A DNA stretch of 64,000 nt from Aureobasidium sp. EXF-3400 (GCA_024195585.1 SWBL01000204.1:28251-92250); one strand, 5' to 3'; counted from the stretch's first letter, positions 43,999-57,700 are shown. A program made the numbers and translations. Notes: generated from the letters alone by a model not told the origin.

Positions 43999-44813
43999 TC
44001 ATATACACCAGCGGTAACTGGCATAACGACCAGCAGTCTCTGACTTTCGGATAATCTTGACGACCTGTCCTCTACGCAGACCCAGATACTTAGCGACAGG
44101 ATCCTCGACACGGATACGAGGCAACTGAGTCTCCTTCAAACGGTAACGATCCAACAGGGCCTTCTTCTCCTCGGGACTAAGCAAGATGTGCTTGGGCACC
44201 AACTCATGCTTTGTGATATTAACCAGCAAATCCGTTTCCTGGAAGACTTCGATGGTGATGGGCAGGTTTGCAGCTTGCTTGAGGGCGGAAGTGGTGACGG
44301 AAGCGCTGGTGATGTAAATGCCAGAGTAGAAGTTTCTGTCGTTGAGGAATTGGGCAAAGTTGCGCAGGTGCTTGATGCCGATTGCGGTTTCTGTGCTGAA
44401 TTCGACGTAGATGGTGCCGATTTGGGGTTCGGGGTTGGGGTTGGACTTTGTGGGAAGCGCCGTGTATTTTGTGAGCATGGCTTCTGAGGGACGGGCTTGG
44501 AAGTTCATCTTTGATTTGCTGTGCGCGCAAAGAGAGTTAGAAAGGTCATGTCGTGTGAGAAGGTTCAGGCACAGAGTTGATGGAGAGGACGTACTTGACT
44601 GCGCCGCTGCCGTCGCCGCATTGGTCGCGGAACTGATCGAGGGAGACGTCGAGTTCATCTTCGGCAAGTTCGTAGCCCTGCGGCGTGTGCGTCAGTCTTG
44701 ATGATATAGCAGATTGGTTGCGGAAGTCTGACTCTGTCGTAGCACAGCTGCTTGGTGGTCTTCCAGACGCGCCAGAGTCTGGATGTTTCGCGTCTAGTCT
44801 CGTCGTCGGCCAT
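43999..44813 (-). CDS. RPB5: RNA polymerase I/II/III common subunit Rpb5 (RPABC1)
   Basis: The model is complement(join(43999..44518, 44595..44677, 44733..44813)), giving 227 aa (yeast 215). Splicing gives MADDETRRETSRLWRVWKTT, KQLCYDRGYELAEDELDVSLDQF, then NKSKMNFQARPSEAM. The C-terminal assembly domain is clearly present: KHELVPKHILLSPEEKKALLD, then QLPRIRVEDPVAKYLGLRRGQVVKI, ending RYASYRWCI. That is the diagnostic Rpb5/RpoH signature. The intron donors are GTCAGA and GTACGT. It is divergent from PPM1. Confidence 0.97.
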
Positions 44814-45023
44814 GGTTGCGGTTACGGCGAATATGAGGTTGGAGAAGGAGAGAAGGTCGTGCTGCGATGGATATTCTGAGCGCGGCGCGCCAAAGATTGG
44901 ATGCTTCGTCTTCGCAGTGAACAATTCTGCCGGCAGTCTTGGCGGGCGGTCAAGCGCATTCGGTGCATCTCGAGGGCAGGCCAGGGCAGCTCCAGAACGT
45001 CGTCATCTGGAGAAAGCCCCCAA
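44814..45023. promoter_or_regulatory. Bidirectional promoter RPB5 / PPM1
   Basis: These 210 bp separate RPB5 from the preferred PPM1 ATG at 45024. If PPM1 used the in-frame ATG at 44901, only 87 bp would separate the two coding regions. Confidence 0.5.
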
Positions 45024-46175
45024 ATGGCCGCTCCTTCGATTCCCAATCTCAACAGCCTACGTGGTCCATCTGGCCTACGACGTGGTCGAGGTCGTGGACG
45101 TCCTACAGATCCAGATGCCACCACTGGAGAAGATGCTCAAGATGCTCGCGACAAAATCATTCGCCAGACCGACGGCGACGCTTCCAATTCCCGACTGAGT
45201 GCTGTCCAGCTTGGCTACTTGAAGGACGAATACGCAACTTGTTTTCTGCAAGGCCAGATACCTAGACGCTACCCTCTCATCAATCGCGGCACCTATGTCC
45301 GTACATCCGCCATCGATCGTCTAGTCGACAACTTCCTCAGTACTGCAATCGATGCACACGCCTCGAGTGAATCTGCTGCTCCCCTAGCCCAGATCATTTC
45401 ACTAGGTGCCGGCTCCGACACACGCTTCTTCCGCTTATCCTCCACTCGAAGACGATCAATCCTCTACCACGAACTCGACTTCCTCGACAACGTCCAAGCA
45501 AAGCTGTCCGCCATCTCTTCAACCCCCAAACTCTCCCACCTCCTCCCAAACCCACAAATCTCCCCCGACAAATCCTCCCTTTTGTCTGCAAACTATAACC
45601 TCCACTCCCTCGACCTACGCGACCTCGCCTCTGCAAATCCTCCTTCAATACCGCACCTCTCTACAACCCTACCAACCCTGCTGCTCAGCGAATGCTGCCT
45701 CTGTTACCTCCCGCCACAAACAACCTCTTCCATCCTGTCCTACTTCACCTCCTGCATTCCTACCTCCTCACTAGCACTGATCCTCTACGAACCAATCCGT
45801 CCCTATGACTCCTTCGGCAAAACAATGCTCGCAAATCTCGCTTCCAGAGGCATAGCCCTCCAAACTGTAAAAAGGTTCTACTCGTTAGAGGCCCAACGTC
45901 AACGTCTCAAACATGCGGGATTGGTCAGTGGTCAAGGTGCGGTAGATGTCGAGCAGATCTATTACGGTGATGAGTGGGTGAGCGAGCGAGAAAGAGATAG
46001 AGTCGAGAGATTGGAATGGCTGGATGAAGTTGAAGAGTGGAAGTTGTTGGCTTCGCATTATTGTGTCGCTTGGGGTTGGAGAGATGGCATTGATGAAAAA
46101 GTGTTTGGAGAGGCTTGGAAGAATGTCAGTGGACAGAGGACTGATAAAGAGGTTGTTGATGACGAGATCATGTAA
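45024..46175 (+). CDS. PPM1: Leucine carboxyl methyltransferase Ppm1/LCMT1 (PP2A)
   Basis: This is a single exon of 383 aa. It methylates the C-terminal leucine of the PP2A catalytic subunit, promoting B-subunit binding. Features are SAVQLGYLKDEYATCFL, RRYPLINRGTYVRTSAID, the SAM-binding ISLGAGSDTRFFRL, YHELDF, LLLSECCLCYLPP and YEPIRPYDSFGKTM, all in family order. The N terminus has an RGRGRGR basic stretch. The ATG at 45024 gives the usual length; an in-frame ATG at 44901 would add 41 residues, possibly a targeting extension, but it crowds the RPB5 promoter. Confidence 0.94.
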   Translation: MAAPSIPNLNSLRGPSGLRRGRGRGRPTDPDATTGEDAQDARDKIIRQTDGDASNSRLSAVQLGYLKDEYATCFLQGQIPRRYPLINRGTYVRTSAIDRLVDNFLSTAIDAHASSESAAPLAQIISLGAGSDTRFFRLSSTRRRSILYHELDFLDNVQAKLSAISSTPKLSHLLPNPQISPDKSSLLSANYNLHSLDLRDLASANPPSIPHLSTTLPTLLLSECCLCYLPPQTTSSILSYFTSCIPTSSLALILYEPIRPYDSFGKTMLANLASRGIALQTVKRFYSLEAQRQRLKHAGLVSGQGAVDVEQIYYGDEWVSERERDRVERLEWLDEVEEWKLLASHYCVAWGWRDGIDEKVFGEAWKNVSGQRTDKEVVDDEIM

Positions 46176-46414
46176 ACAGTTGTTTTATACCCCCTTCTTT
46201 CTTTTTCTAATGACACACGAAATGAACCATTGTTGGATATCCTCATCAACGTGCTCTACATATCACAATACACCCAAGAGATCAACAAGCATACTGAACA
46301 AGTAAAAACAAACATGTATACGATATGCAAAGAAAAAGAGAATTGGTGTATCTACAAAGCCATGTAAATCGCTTTCGATCGCTTTTGGTCATGCATAGAA
46401 GACTAACCTCCCTT

Positions 46415-49400
46415 TTACTCATCCTTGAAAGCGCCACTTTCCACATCCACCTTACCAACACTCCACACCTCCTTCATATCCTCCTGCTCGTCACTCGACA
46501 AGCCCAATCCGCCTTGTCCACCTTCCGCTTCCCTGCGTTCTCTAGCTTGCGCACCCAACCTAGTGGCAATACGCTTGAAGTAATCCTGAATACTTCTCTT
46601 GGGACCAGGAGCAAGTTCCGCGCCAGGTCCAGCCATGTACTTGGTAAAGACGGCGTCTTCCTCTTCGACAACGCTGAACATGGCCAAGAAGGCGGCTTCG
46701 GCGGCGAGCTTGACGGGGATGACCATATCGCGGACGCTGCCAAAGACGGCAGGGGTGAGGAGGGCGAGATGTGGGCGGACGAGGTCGTTTTGCTCGCGGG
46801 ATACGGTGCGCAGGACGACTAGTGCCAGGCGACGTGTGTCGACTGGTTTGCCGGGTGCGATTGCTGCGGCAAGAGCCTCCATGATCTGTTTGACGACTTC
46901 GAATGACTTGTCAGATGTAGGTGTGAGCAAGTACTTGCCAGCTGCAAGGACGTAGTTGTCTGCGATGGCAGGCTGGCTACTGCCAATGCCTTGGCATATG
47001 GTAGAGGGCAAAGCATCGGCGAAGGGTCCGGTCAGTGACTCGGGAGCTTCGGCCAAGATTGAGTTCAGGGCAAGAACAGACGGGTAGGTGTGGTCAGGGG
47101 TAAGAACACGCGCCTTGACTAGTCCACCAGCAACATCCTCGGGAAGAACCTTGATCAGAGCACCCAACAAACGTGCATTAGTAATGGCAGATGCTTCGTC
47201 AGAGTCACCAGTATCGGCGTCAATCAGGCTCAAAATACCGGTTCTTGAAGCCTCGTTCATGCTAGATCCGCACTTGACAACCACGTCGTACAATGCCTTC
47301 AACATGGCATTTCTGACACCAGTGTCTGCAGTCTTCGAGCCAGTGATCAACTCAGCAATGAGAGGATCAATACGTGGAGTGAGGGTAATCAACGTACCAA
47401 GGGCCTTGGCGGCTCTGATACGAAGAACCTCACTTGAGGTATCGGCAAGCGACTTGGCGAAAGTGCGTTGCAGCTGGGGCAAGAAGGGCTTGAGGAAAGC
47501 GGGAATCTTCTCGAGAAGGTTGTTGAGGGTAAACAAGATGGCAGCCTTGACTTCAACCGAACGTTCAGACACAACACGAATCAGAGGACCGGTGATCTGA
47601 GTCACGAAAGGCTTGAGAGCATCGGCACTGGTACGGTCGATAATGTCCGAGATTGCCAATGCAGATGCTGTACGCTGTTCGGCAGAGCCGTTCATCAACC
47701 CCTGCAGGAAGATAGGCAGGATAGCATTGATACCCTTTGGCAGCGAGAAACCAGGCAGATTGTGGCCTGCAACACCGACTTGGTTGAGAGTTTGCCTGGT
47801 GGAGAAGACCAGAGACTCCATCTCCTCCTTGCGTAGGCGTCCAGTGAGCGCAGACAGGGCGGTCCATGCTGCCTTGACGACCTCTGCGTCACTATCGTCG
47901 AAGCTGATGAGCAATGTACGGATAAGGTCAGGGTAGTAGCGCGAGATATCGAGGTCACTCGTCTTGAAGAACGTGGCGAGATGCAGGTCAGCACGGGCTC
48001 TTCTGCGGTGATCTTCATGCTTGGTCAGAGCAAGCATGGCGCTCATGGCAGTGTTGAGACCATCGAACTCGTCGATGGACAGGAGCACGGCATCGAAAGA
48101 GTTTTCGAGGTCGGTACGCAGCTCGTCGTCCTTTGTCGCGAGCATGCTATCCATGAGCGCGTTGAGAATGGTCGGCAATCTTCTCGTCATGGCAGAGCTT
48201 GCAACTTGAGCAAGCGAAGCCAAAGCCTTTGCATTGAACGCAGTGATGGGAGGGGTAAGAAGGGTAGGTAGAAGGTTTGGCAAGATAGCGTTAGATCTGG
48301 TCTGCTCGGTAAGCAGAGTAAGTAGAGCCGAAAGAGCATTGTCTGCATCTTCGTCGGATCTGAGCAGGTTGAGCAAGTATGGTAGGACCTGGTCGATGGC
48401 ACGTTTGCCAAGAACTTTTTGAAGGGAGTCGAAAGCCTCTGCGGCTGCTTCTCTGACGTCTTCGTCGCTGTCGACCAATGCAATACGTACGACGGAGACA
48501 AGGGTCTTCTCGTGATCTTCGAGTGATTCGGCGGAGGCAGATGCAATCAACTCGCGCAGAGCGATACAGACACCCTGCTTGGCGTCCACGTCGGTGGTCT
48601 GAAGACCCTCCTCGAGAGTGGGTAGCAAAGTCGACAGAACACCTTCTCCAGCCTTTCTGATAAGCTCTCCCAGAGCATTGCCAGCAATCTCTTTCTGCTC
48701 CATGTTGGGACTTGCAAGGCGGTGAATGAGGAGCTGGGTGAGTGTAGGGATAAGTTCGCGAAGAGTGCGAGGCGAAGCGACAAGTGCTTTCCAGACGTTG
48801 ATTGATGCAGTGCGCACAAGGCCGGAAGTATCGCAGCGGCAGATATACAGCGCAGACAGAACCTTGTTGCGCTTCTCCTCTCCAAGAACCTCGAGGAGAG
48901 ACTGACCTGCTTCGTTGGCACCTTCCTCGGCCTCTTCTTGCTCTGCGGATCCACTAATACCAGAGAGGTTGAAGAGCAAATCACCGACCAGCTCAACGGA
49001 ACTGAGACGGATGCGGTAGCTGTCATCCGCCAGACCGCGTTCGAGTTCTGGAAGCAGCAAGTCGATGGCGCGAGTGGCGAAGTTCTTGACCAACAGTCTA
49101 CCAGCGCGCAGAGCAGTCTCACGAATGGTGTCAACGTCATCAGCAAGACCTGATAAGATCGGAGGAATGATCTTAGACAGGTAATTCGAGAAGCTGTTAC
49201 CGAAACATGCAGGCAGGTAGATGAACAGTGACATGAAACCTTCGCGGACTGCGGGCTTCGAGCTCGAAATGTTCTGTAGGATGGTAGGCAGAGTCTCTTC
49301 GAGGCGACTAGTACCAAGACCAGCAAGGACTTCACTGAGAGCCTGGGCAGAACCAAGTCTGTCACCAGCACCAGTGTCTGATTTGAGAGTAGCCATAAGA

Positions 49401-52400
49401 CTGGGAATGAGATCCGGCATAGCATCCTCACCAAGCTTCTCGACAGTTGAACCAAGAGCCTTTGAAGCAGTAGCACGAGTGGTGGGGACAGGGTCGACAA
49501 TAGCGACTCTGAGACCAGCAACCAAGATAGGCAGATGGGTAATGAGATCCTTGCGTTCTGTAAGGTGAGCCAGACTACCAATGATTTGGGAAGCTTTTCT
49601 CTTTGTTGCAGAGCGGTCACCTAGACCACGCTCAAGAACACGAACAACAAGCGCCAGTGATGGTGCATCGAGGTAATGAATGAAGTTGACCTTGATCAGA
49701 GCATCCAGAGCATCGTCGGTGTACTTGGTAGGGTCACTCAGAGCCTTCAGGATGATATCGACCTGACTCTTGATTTCAGGGTTGCTGATAACATCACCGA
49801 AGCGTTGCAAACTGCGGTTGGCAGATGCTCTGACTTCTTTGTGGCTGTCGTTCAGAACCTCGGTCAACGGCGGAATGATCTCAGGCAAGCTGACAGCCAA
49901 TTGCTCGGGATCGAGGTACGCCATGGCTCCAAGGGAATCGCAGGCACCCTTCTTACTTCTCCATTGTTGCTCATCAAGACCCTCGAGCAGAGTAGGAAGA
50001 ACTTGCTTGACACCGTAAGAGCTCAAACTAGCGAAACAAGTCTTGGCAGCATCGAGACATGCTTCACGGACGTCAATGGTGGCATCACCAAAGCCAGACA
50101 AGAGTTGAGGTACGATTTGGATGACGTATGGCTCGAAAACACGGCCCAGGATGAGAGACAGGAGTTCGTAGGCGAGGAAAGCACCTTGGCGCTTGTAGGG
50201 ATCCTTCTTCTCCTCAGTAGCACTGACCAGGTTCGACATGATACGGAATTCGCGAAGAGCAGAAACACCTCTACCCTTCACAATACCAGCCAGACCATAA
50301 GCTGCACCTCTCTTGGCAGCATACTTCTTGGACGTAAGCATGGTATCCATCATCTGCTGGACATATTGCCCAGCCTCTTTGCTCGAAGCTTGAACCAAGG
50401 GAGGTAGGCATTGGGCGACGGCGTATTGAACAGATTCTGATGGGGTATTGAGAGTTGTCAGGAGACGTTGAACAACCTTGGGTACTCTGCTGTCACCAGC
50501 CTTCAAGTGACGAGCAAGAGCACCGTACAAGATAACGACTGCCTCGTTGACTGCATCCTGAGTCGATGATCCAGAACCCCCTTCAAGTGTAGTTTCGAAC
50601 AACTGCATCAGAGTCTCGACTTGCAGGTTACCCTTGGCAGCAATAATGGCAGTTGCGGCATCAAGCATGGAATCGCGAACATTCACATTCTTGTCTCCCA
50701 GAGGACCATCTGCGACCATGAATTGCATCAGGGGTACGAGTTGTTCACTCGTGTAGGTTGGAGTAAGTTGATTGAAAGCAAGAGCAATACCCTGTCTTGA
50801 TTGCCAAGGATCGGACAGATCCATCTTGATGGGCATGCCATATTTGTCGCGCTGGGGTGCTCTCGGCTTCGCATCTTCTCTGTATGTATCTTGCAGACGA
50901 GAGACGACGCTGTCTGAGATGTTTGAGTGCTCCTGAACAAGCGCTGCCAACGATCGTGCAGCAGCACGACGAAGCTGAATATCATGCGAAGTCAAATATT
51001 TGATGATGGTGTCGGCTGATTCTGGAGATGTCTTGAGTTCGTTCTCGACCCAGATCTCGTGTGCCACCTCCACGTTTTCTTCAACATCGTCGTGTGTAGC
51101 GAGGAAGATTTCATCATAGAAATCTTTGCCAGAGAGCTCGAATTCAGCGCTGATGGCTTGCAAAGCTACTTCGCGCACAGATGCTTCGGGCACAATGGTG
51201 GCCTTGACAACTACATCAGTCTCGGCTTCGGTGGCGTTTGGTGCAACATTTCTGCAGATATCAGAGAAACAGTCCTTGAACAGACGGAAGTGCTGTTGGT
51301 AAGCTTGAAGCGAGGCAACCAAGACGGACAAGACCTCCTTGCGAGCCAAGCGCGGTTCGCCGCAGGTCTCAGCGTGGAAACTAAGGAATTCAGCGGCAAG
51401 AATGATTTGTTCTTGAGCCTCCTCTTCCTGAGACTTGCCAACACCACCTTGTTCCAAGACCAAGAAAGCAAGGGGGAGGCAGTAACTCAGGGTGACAGCA
51501 TCGAGAGGTCTTTGTTCGCCCAAGAAACGTAGACGGTAGAGTACACGAGTAATCAGGTCACCAAGAGGTTCCTCCTGCATGGCCACGGGTAGAGTGGTCA
51601 GGCCAGCGGCTCTCAATGCTGCAACACCTACAAATGAGCGCATGGGGCCCAAACGAGAAGAAGTTTTCTGCGCACACTCAAGATAAGCAAGGACAGCAGC
51701 ATCGCCAAGGATAAGTCCAGCTCCAACATTGATGACCTCGAACAAGCGCGCTGTGGTTACAGTGAACCAGTCGGCTGCTTCAGTTGGTGGTCCAGTGACA
51801 AGACCAGTAACCATACCAATGCCTCTTCTCAACTTGGCTACTACTGTTGTGACATTGCCACGAATCTCGGCTTCCTTTGCAAGCTGAGCATTCACCTTGG
51901 CTTGCTCATCAGCAGTCAACTTCTTCGTGGTACCCTTCTTCTGGGCGAGTTGGTCTCTGAGTTCTTGCTCCCACTTGTAGGTATCATAATCCTTGCTGTT
52001 CTTACTTGGGGCTTGTGCTTGCGTCTGTTTTGCGAGAACGTCGATGAAGGCGGTACCTTCTGGTGTGCGGAAGATGGCAGCCTCAGTAGGGCCAACATCT
52101 TGGAGCAGTTTAGGATCCAAGTCATCACAGATCTGGTTTAGGACAACAGGTGTCAATTCCTCAGGAGCAACGAACACCAAGTCTGCGGTGGCTTGGAATG
52201 CAGCAAGTTGGAATGCAGGAATAGTAGAAAGCAGCTTGTCTTCAGTCACACGAACGATCTGGTCCATGCATTCTGAAGTGTTTCTCTTCACAAGCTCGCC
52301 AGGATCGGTGCCTGTCCTGAGACAAGCCTCGATCCATGAAGATCTAGGCATCAACTCCGGTCGACACAAGACGAGTAAGTTGATCATCTGATTGTCCAAA

Positions 52401-54504
52401 ACACTCTGTTCAATCGTGGCTTGTCCGGCAGCGACTTCTTCCTTGGTCAAACAGATGCATCGAATGATTTTGTGAAGTTCTTGTCTGCCAGTCTTTGCAA
52501 GTAGAGCGGCACTTTCCTTGCTTTCTAACTCAACATCAGCGGACCAGTGAGCGAGAGCTTGAGTAATGGTCTTTCCAACTGCCTCGGGCTGGGCTAAGTA
52601 AGCAGAGCGTAGTGAAGTGATTGTCTCGGAACGAGCAGTGGCTGGTAGGCCAGAAGCCACAATGAGATAGATAAATGTCTGGGCCCAGGCATCCTGAATT
52701 GCCGGGCTCGAAGAAGCGATACCAGAGCTAGTTGCCGCAAGTGCTCTTGTCAACCAAACCAAGTCTTCGTGAGAGGTAAGCTTAGTATAGACGCGTGTAT
52801 TTAGGAGGAAAGAAGGTTTTGGTTCGAGGGCGACGGCACGATCCAGGAGAGAAGCTTTCTTCACAACGGATGCATTCTTCAACTCTGCGAGCTGGGGGAT
52901 CTTTGCTAACGACAAAGCAGTGACTGCACAAGCAAGAGTGACTTGTCCATTTTGAGTAGCAGAAACGGGGTTAGCAACTACCTCGTTGAAGGAATCAATC
53001 ATCTTGCCAATCACTGAATCGATCAAAGTTGCGACTTCAGGTTGTTTTAAAATATCACCCTCAAGCGACCAAACGATCTCGGCGATGCTCAGAGTCCACA
53101 GTTTGCGGAAAGGAAGTCGCTTCTCGGCAACACCTTTCGCATAGGCATCGGTAGTTGAAGCATTTACAGCTACGCCCTTTTCAAGACCGAATTTCAGGTG
53201 CTTAGAGATCGCAGCGATCTCGGCGCTTGCAGCAGCCTCGTTTGGTTCCTTTGCTGCGACTGGCGCGAGACCCTGGGGTATCGAAGCAGCCAGAGCTTCT
53301 GAGCTGTTCAACGCCGCGAGCATTTGTGCGAAGATGATCTTCTGGTCGGCCGAAGGTACCTTTCCAGTCTTCAGAGGAGTCAGAATTTCACCCAAGACTT
53401 TCTCGATGAGCTTGTCGTCTTGCGAACGGCGAGCGGTTGCAGCGAAAGTTCTCAAAGCACCTGCACGAATGGTGGCGTTGCTAGACTTTGCACTTGAGAC
53501 AAGAGGCTTCAGAAGGTTGTTTGCAAGAATCTCAGAAAGGTCGAGATCACTGGGCAAGGCCTCAACCATGGGAGTAAGAAGATCATTCAGGACAATCTCA
53601 GGGGCTCGCAAAAGTGCCTTTTCGATGGCGGGAATGATTTCCTTCTTCAGATCTTCCAGATTGACGAAAGAGTTGAAGTAATCAACGAGAGAATTTGCGA
53701 TGAACTGAGGGAGAACAGTTCGTGATCCGATGAACTCGCGAAGGTAGAAAGCATTGTAATCAGACTTTCTGGTCTCAAACGTGGCATTGCGCTTAGGCAG
53801 ACGAGCGCTGACTCCAGCGACCACTCCGAGAACCAGTCCATTTTGAGGGGTAGGTGTAGCAGCCTTTGTGGTAAGGGCAGTAATCGACTGGTTCAAGGCA
53901 TCCTCTCCAAAATCACAACTAAAGAGCTTTCTGAAGCCGCGGCGAGTCACACGGAGGACGGTTTGGTGGGTACTATGACGAGGGTTGGAGCTCTCGAAAG
54001 TGTTTGTAGCGCGAACCAGAGCTTGGACAATCTTGAGACCCCATGTATCCCAGAGAGACTTTTGGAGGGCGAATTGTTGGAGGAACAGAGCACACCAACG
54101 GATGAGGACAAATGCGTTGGCAGGAGCCAGACTAGGCTTCTTGGTTTCGTTCTCGACAGCAGCGATGAAGCTAGACACGTGGGCCTCGGTTTCGGGGGTA
54201 GAGAAGATGGCAACGAGGCACAATTCCACAGCCTGTCGCGATTGTGTGTCGATGTAGAGAGGGTATGTATCGAAGAGGAGATTGAGAAGGTTGGGTAGTT
54301 GTTCGAGAGGAAATTCTACGTTGGATGGTCAGAGAAGTGACCGGTAAAGAGGAAAGAGCACATGGGTGGCACACCTTTGCTCACGATCTTGTCGTGCAGA
54401 GAGAGCAGCTCAGCAGAGCGCCTCTTGGTGGAGCTGGAAAGGGCAACCTGGCGCAGACGACCTGCGTCCAGCGTGCGCTCTCCATTGACTTCAGCGTCTG
54501 CCAT
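46415..54504 (-). CDS. GCN1: Gcn1, ribosome-bound activator of the Gcn2 kinase
   Basis: The model is complement(join(46415..54315, 54375..54504)), giving 2676 aa (yeast Gcn1 2672). One 59-nt intron, with donor GTGTGC and acceptor ACGTAG, joins KIVSKE to FPLEQLPNLLNLLFDTYPLY. Gcn1 binds (collided) ribosomes and passes the uncharged-tRNA signal to Gcn2. The body is continuous HEAT repeats. The eEF3-like central region is recognisable (YAAKRGAAYGLAGIVKGRG, then DALIKVNFIHYLDAPSLAL), as is the Gcn2-binding part with DTSGLVRTASINVWKALV and SPNMEQKEIAGNALGELIR. The C terminus is acidic and ends KVDVESGAFKDE. It is convergent with PPM1 (239 bp) and divergent from the helicase gene. Confidence 0.97.
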
Positions 54505-54771
54505 GGTGTGCGATGCGCTATTCAAAACGCCGCAGACTCATATGCTGAATTCCTTAGTACAAATGGCAGTTGCGATTGACTTAAAGATGGGCAGTTTTTC
54601 GCGACTTCCAACACCGACGCTCTGCACATCGACACCGAAACGTCTGTGCGTCGACTGTCGTCACATGCAAGTGCGGCGGCATCATTCAATCGCGAATTTA
54701 TTCATCGCTCCTTCCCAAAACACGTCCAACCACTTCACTCTTTTGTCGCTTTCTTTTTTGGGCTCGCGACT
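54505..54771. promoter_or_regulatory. Bidirectional promoter GCN1 / DHX29-like helicase
   Basis: These 267 bp lie between the ATGs at 54504 (-) and 54772 (+), both encoding large translation-related proteins. No TATA box was seen. Confidence 0.55.
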
Positions 54772-57700
54772 ATGGTGGCAAAGAAGGGCAAGAAGAAGGT
54801 CGCTTCTAATCCAGCTCGCGGTTTCGCCACAACCTCTATCGCTAGTAAACCGAAACCAGACAAGAAAGACGCCGACACGAGCAATGAGCCGTCCGAGAAA
54901 CAATCCAGCCTGTCTACGCCTGCCGCTGCTGAGACATCACCGCAGTCCGGTCAACAAGGACAGGATCAAGCACAACATGCCTCAAACAACAATAAATCTT
55001 CAGCAGACAGAGAACTGCATGAGCTGAGCCCGGAAGAGCTTGAAGCTCGACTAGAGTTGTCAGAACTACAATCTTTTATCGAACACCAAGGCCCAAAAGT
55101 GCGCAAGGAATCGGCGCGCCAGGTCACTCGCTTGAAAACAGACCGTCGCGTCTTGCGTGGTCAAGCCGATCTGCTCAACATTCGAGAATGGTTACCTGAG
55201 GAATTGATGCAACAGATCATTGATCTTGCTTTAGATGAGACCTCTTCCACCTCTGCTCAATCTTCTACTCCTACCAATAAGCGTCTTTCTCAAGATGAAT
55301 TGCTCTCCAAAGTGTGGCAACTTAGTATTACTCTTGCTGACCTGGACGTTGACGAGGATCAAGTGCGTAAAGTGCTTCAACACATCCTCGTCAGTCCTCC
55401 GTCTGAAGAGAATGGCGGCCTGATCTGGGGCCTCTCAGAGGCCTTGGATTGGCTTGCATTGCATAGTGAGCCTGGTCAATTGCTTGATTATGATGCCATT
55501 AAGCCTAAGCCTCAAGTCTCTAATATTCAGTTCGACGAAGGTAAGTCTTCTGGCGTTTCTCTGTTCCTCCGTACAGCACCGAACTCTCTCTGATTGCCCC
55601 AGATAATGACTCGTCAGAGCCCGCTACGCCCTCAATTCCTCCAGAAAAGCGAATAGCTAACAAGGCTGCCTCCACACCCTCGAACCCTGTTCAACAACCT
55701 ACAGAAACCAACACTCTTGTCGACGACGTCGAAGTCAGTGATGTTGAGAGTGACCTCGATCCTGACGAAATGCTATCTACATATCTCCGTACGAAATTAC
55801 GCCTCTATGAACGCAACCCATCTCTTGTCAATGATCCGACCAAAAAATCTAAATTCCAAAGAGGAAAGACAACGCCGAGCCCACAGAAGCCCACACCAGG
55901 AGAGTCCAAGCTCCAGCAGAGACTCAAGAGTATCGAATCAGATGTACTGTTCGATAAGGACCTTGCCGACATGAGATGGATTGAGGAAAGGAACCAGATA
56001 CTCCAAAACCAATCCGAGAGGAAAAGATTCAACTTGGCAGGAGAAGTTAAGGAGAAGAAAGAAGCCGATGAAACTCTACACAATACGCCGAGAGAGAGTG
56101 CGACTGACGATGTTATGGCCGAGGCCGAGGCGGCTGCACAACAACTTCTGGATGAGATGGGCGAGGACGACGAAATGCTTGGAGGCATGTTCGGTGAGGC
56201 TACTGAGGGTGCCTCGCACGACGCTGCCTCAGGACAGACTGATAATGTGGACTCCAATCTAACAATTCGAAACTTTGGAAAAATCACAGGAATCAACCCT
56301 CGAAGAACCTTTGAGGAGGCTTGTCGATCACGAGATTCTGGAGCCAAGGTCTCTTACAAGATGGTATCCGCCACAACATACAACAGTCGCCATTCCGTCA
56401 CAGTTCAATGGTCGAAAGACCAGGACATCATTGATGGCTCATTCACACCAGACGTCACTGTCGCTTCGAGCGATCGAAGGACAGTCGTTACCATGACCAA
56501 GATCGCGTGTCCAGAGACACTTCAAAGCGAAGGCTATGTATCCACAGTCGCCCTCTTCCTGCTATTTTCGAACTCTCCAAAGGAGGAAAAATCTGCACTG
56601 CGTCTACCTCCTTCATTCAGGGATCTCTGGCAAGAGCTTGTTAATGCTCGTCAGGAGAAGCGTGACAATGCTGACCGCGAGACGGTCAAGTCCCTAAGGG
56701 AGCTGGTCAAGGGCCAGGCTGAAGAAGACGGAGACGAAGATGTCATACTCACTGCTGGCTTCAGGAACCGTAATAAGGGAATGAGCGGCGTCTCCACTCC
56801 GGTCGGCGACAAGATTGAGAAGATTACCAGGGTCGAAGAGTCTCAATCACTCCGAGATATGTGGGCGCGCAAGACTTCCACGCCTGCATATCAAGAGATG
56901 CTCATCGCTCGATCTAATCTTCCCATGTTCCAGTTTCGAGACGTCGCGCTTGATGCCGTCGAGAAGAATCAGGTCACTATCCTTTGTGGTGAGACTGGAT
57001 GCGGTAAAAGTACCCAGATGCCTGCCTTCATTCTTGAGCATGAGCTTTCTCTTGGCCGACCTTGCAAGATCTATTGTACAGAACCAAGGCGTATCTCGGC
57101 TATTTCATTGGCTCAACGCGTCAGCGAAGAGATGGGTGAAGACAAGAAGGCAATTGGTACTGCCCGTTCGCTTGTCGGCTACGCCATTCGTTTGGAATCG
57201 ATGACTACAGCGCAAACCCGTCTGGTGTACGCAACTGTTGGTATCGTGCTTCGTATGTTGGAGTCCACCAAAGGTTTCGATGAGGTCACGCATCTAGTCA
57301 TTGACGAAATTCATGAGCGAAGCATCGACACTGACTTTTTGTTGATTGTTTTGAGAGCTTTGATGATTCGCCGGCCAGACTTGAAGGTGGTCTTGATGAG
57401 TGCTACAGTCGACGCTCAAAGATTCTCGAGCTATCTTGGTAATGCACCAATAGTCACGGTACCAGGTCGTACTTTCCCAGTCGCAGCCAAGTACCTCGAA
57501 GATGCCATCGAATTGACCGGGCATACCATCGAGGACGGCTCGCCAAAGACTGCTGATGCAGACGACGACGACTTCGAAGCAGGTTCTTCGGAGGCCACGA
57601 TTGCAGCAGCCAAGCAACTCATTGGATACAGTCCAAAGACTGCCAGAACGCTTGCTGGTTTCGACGAATACGCTATTGACTACACATTAATCGTGAAGCT

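Noticed and set aside
44901..45023. Upstream ATG extending PPM1 by 41 residues
   Set aside because: The extension lacks family similarity and would leave only 87 bp to RPB5; the ATG at 45024 gives normal LCMT1 length.
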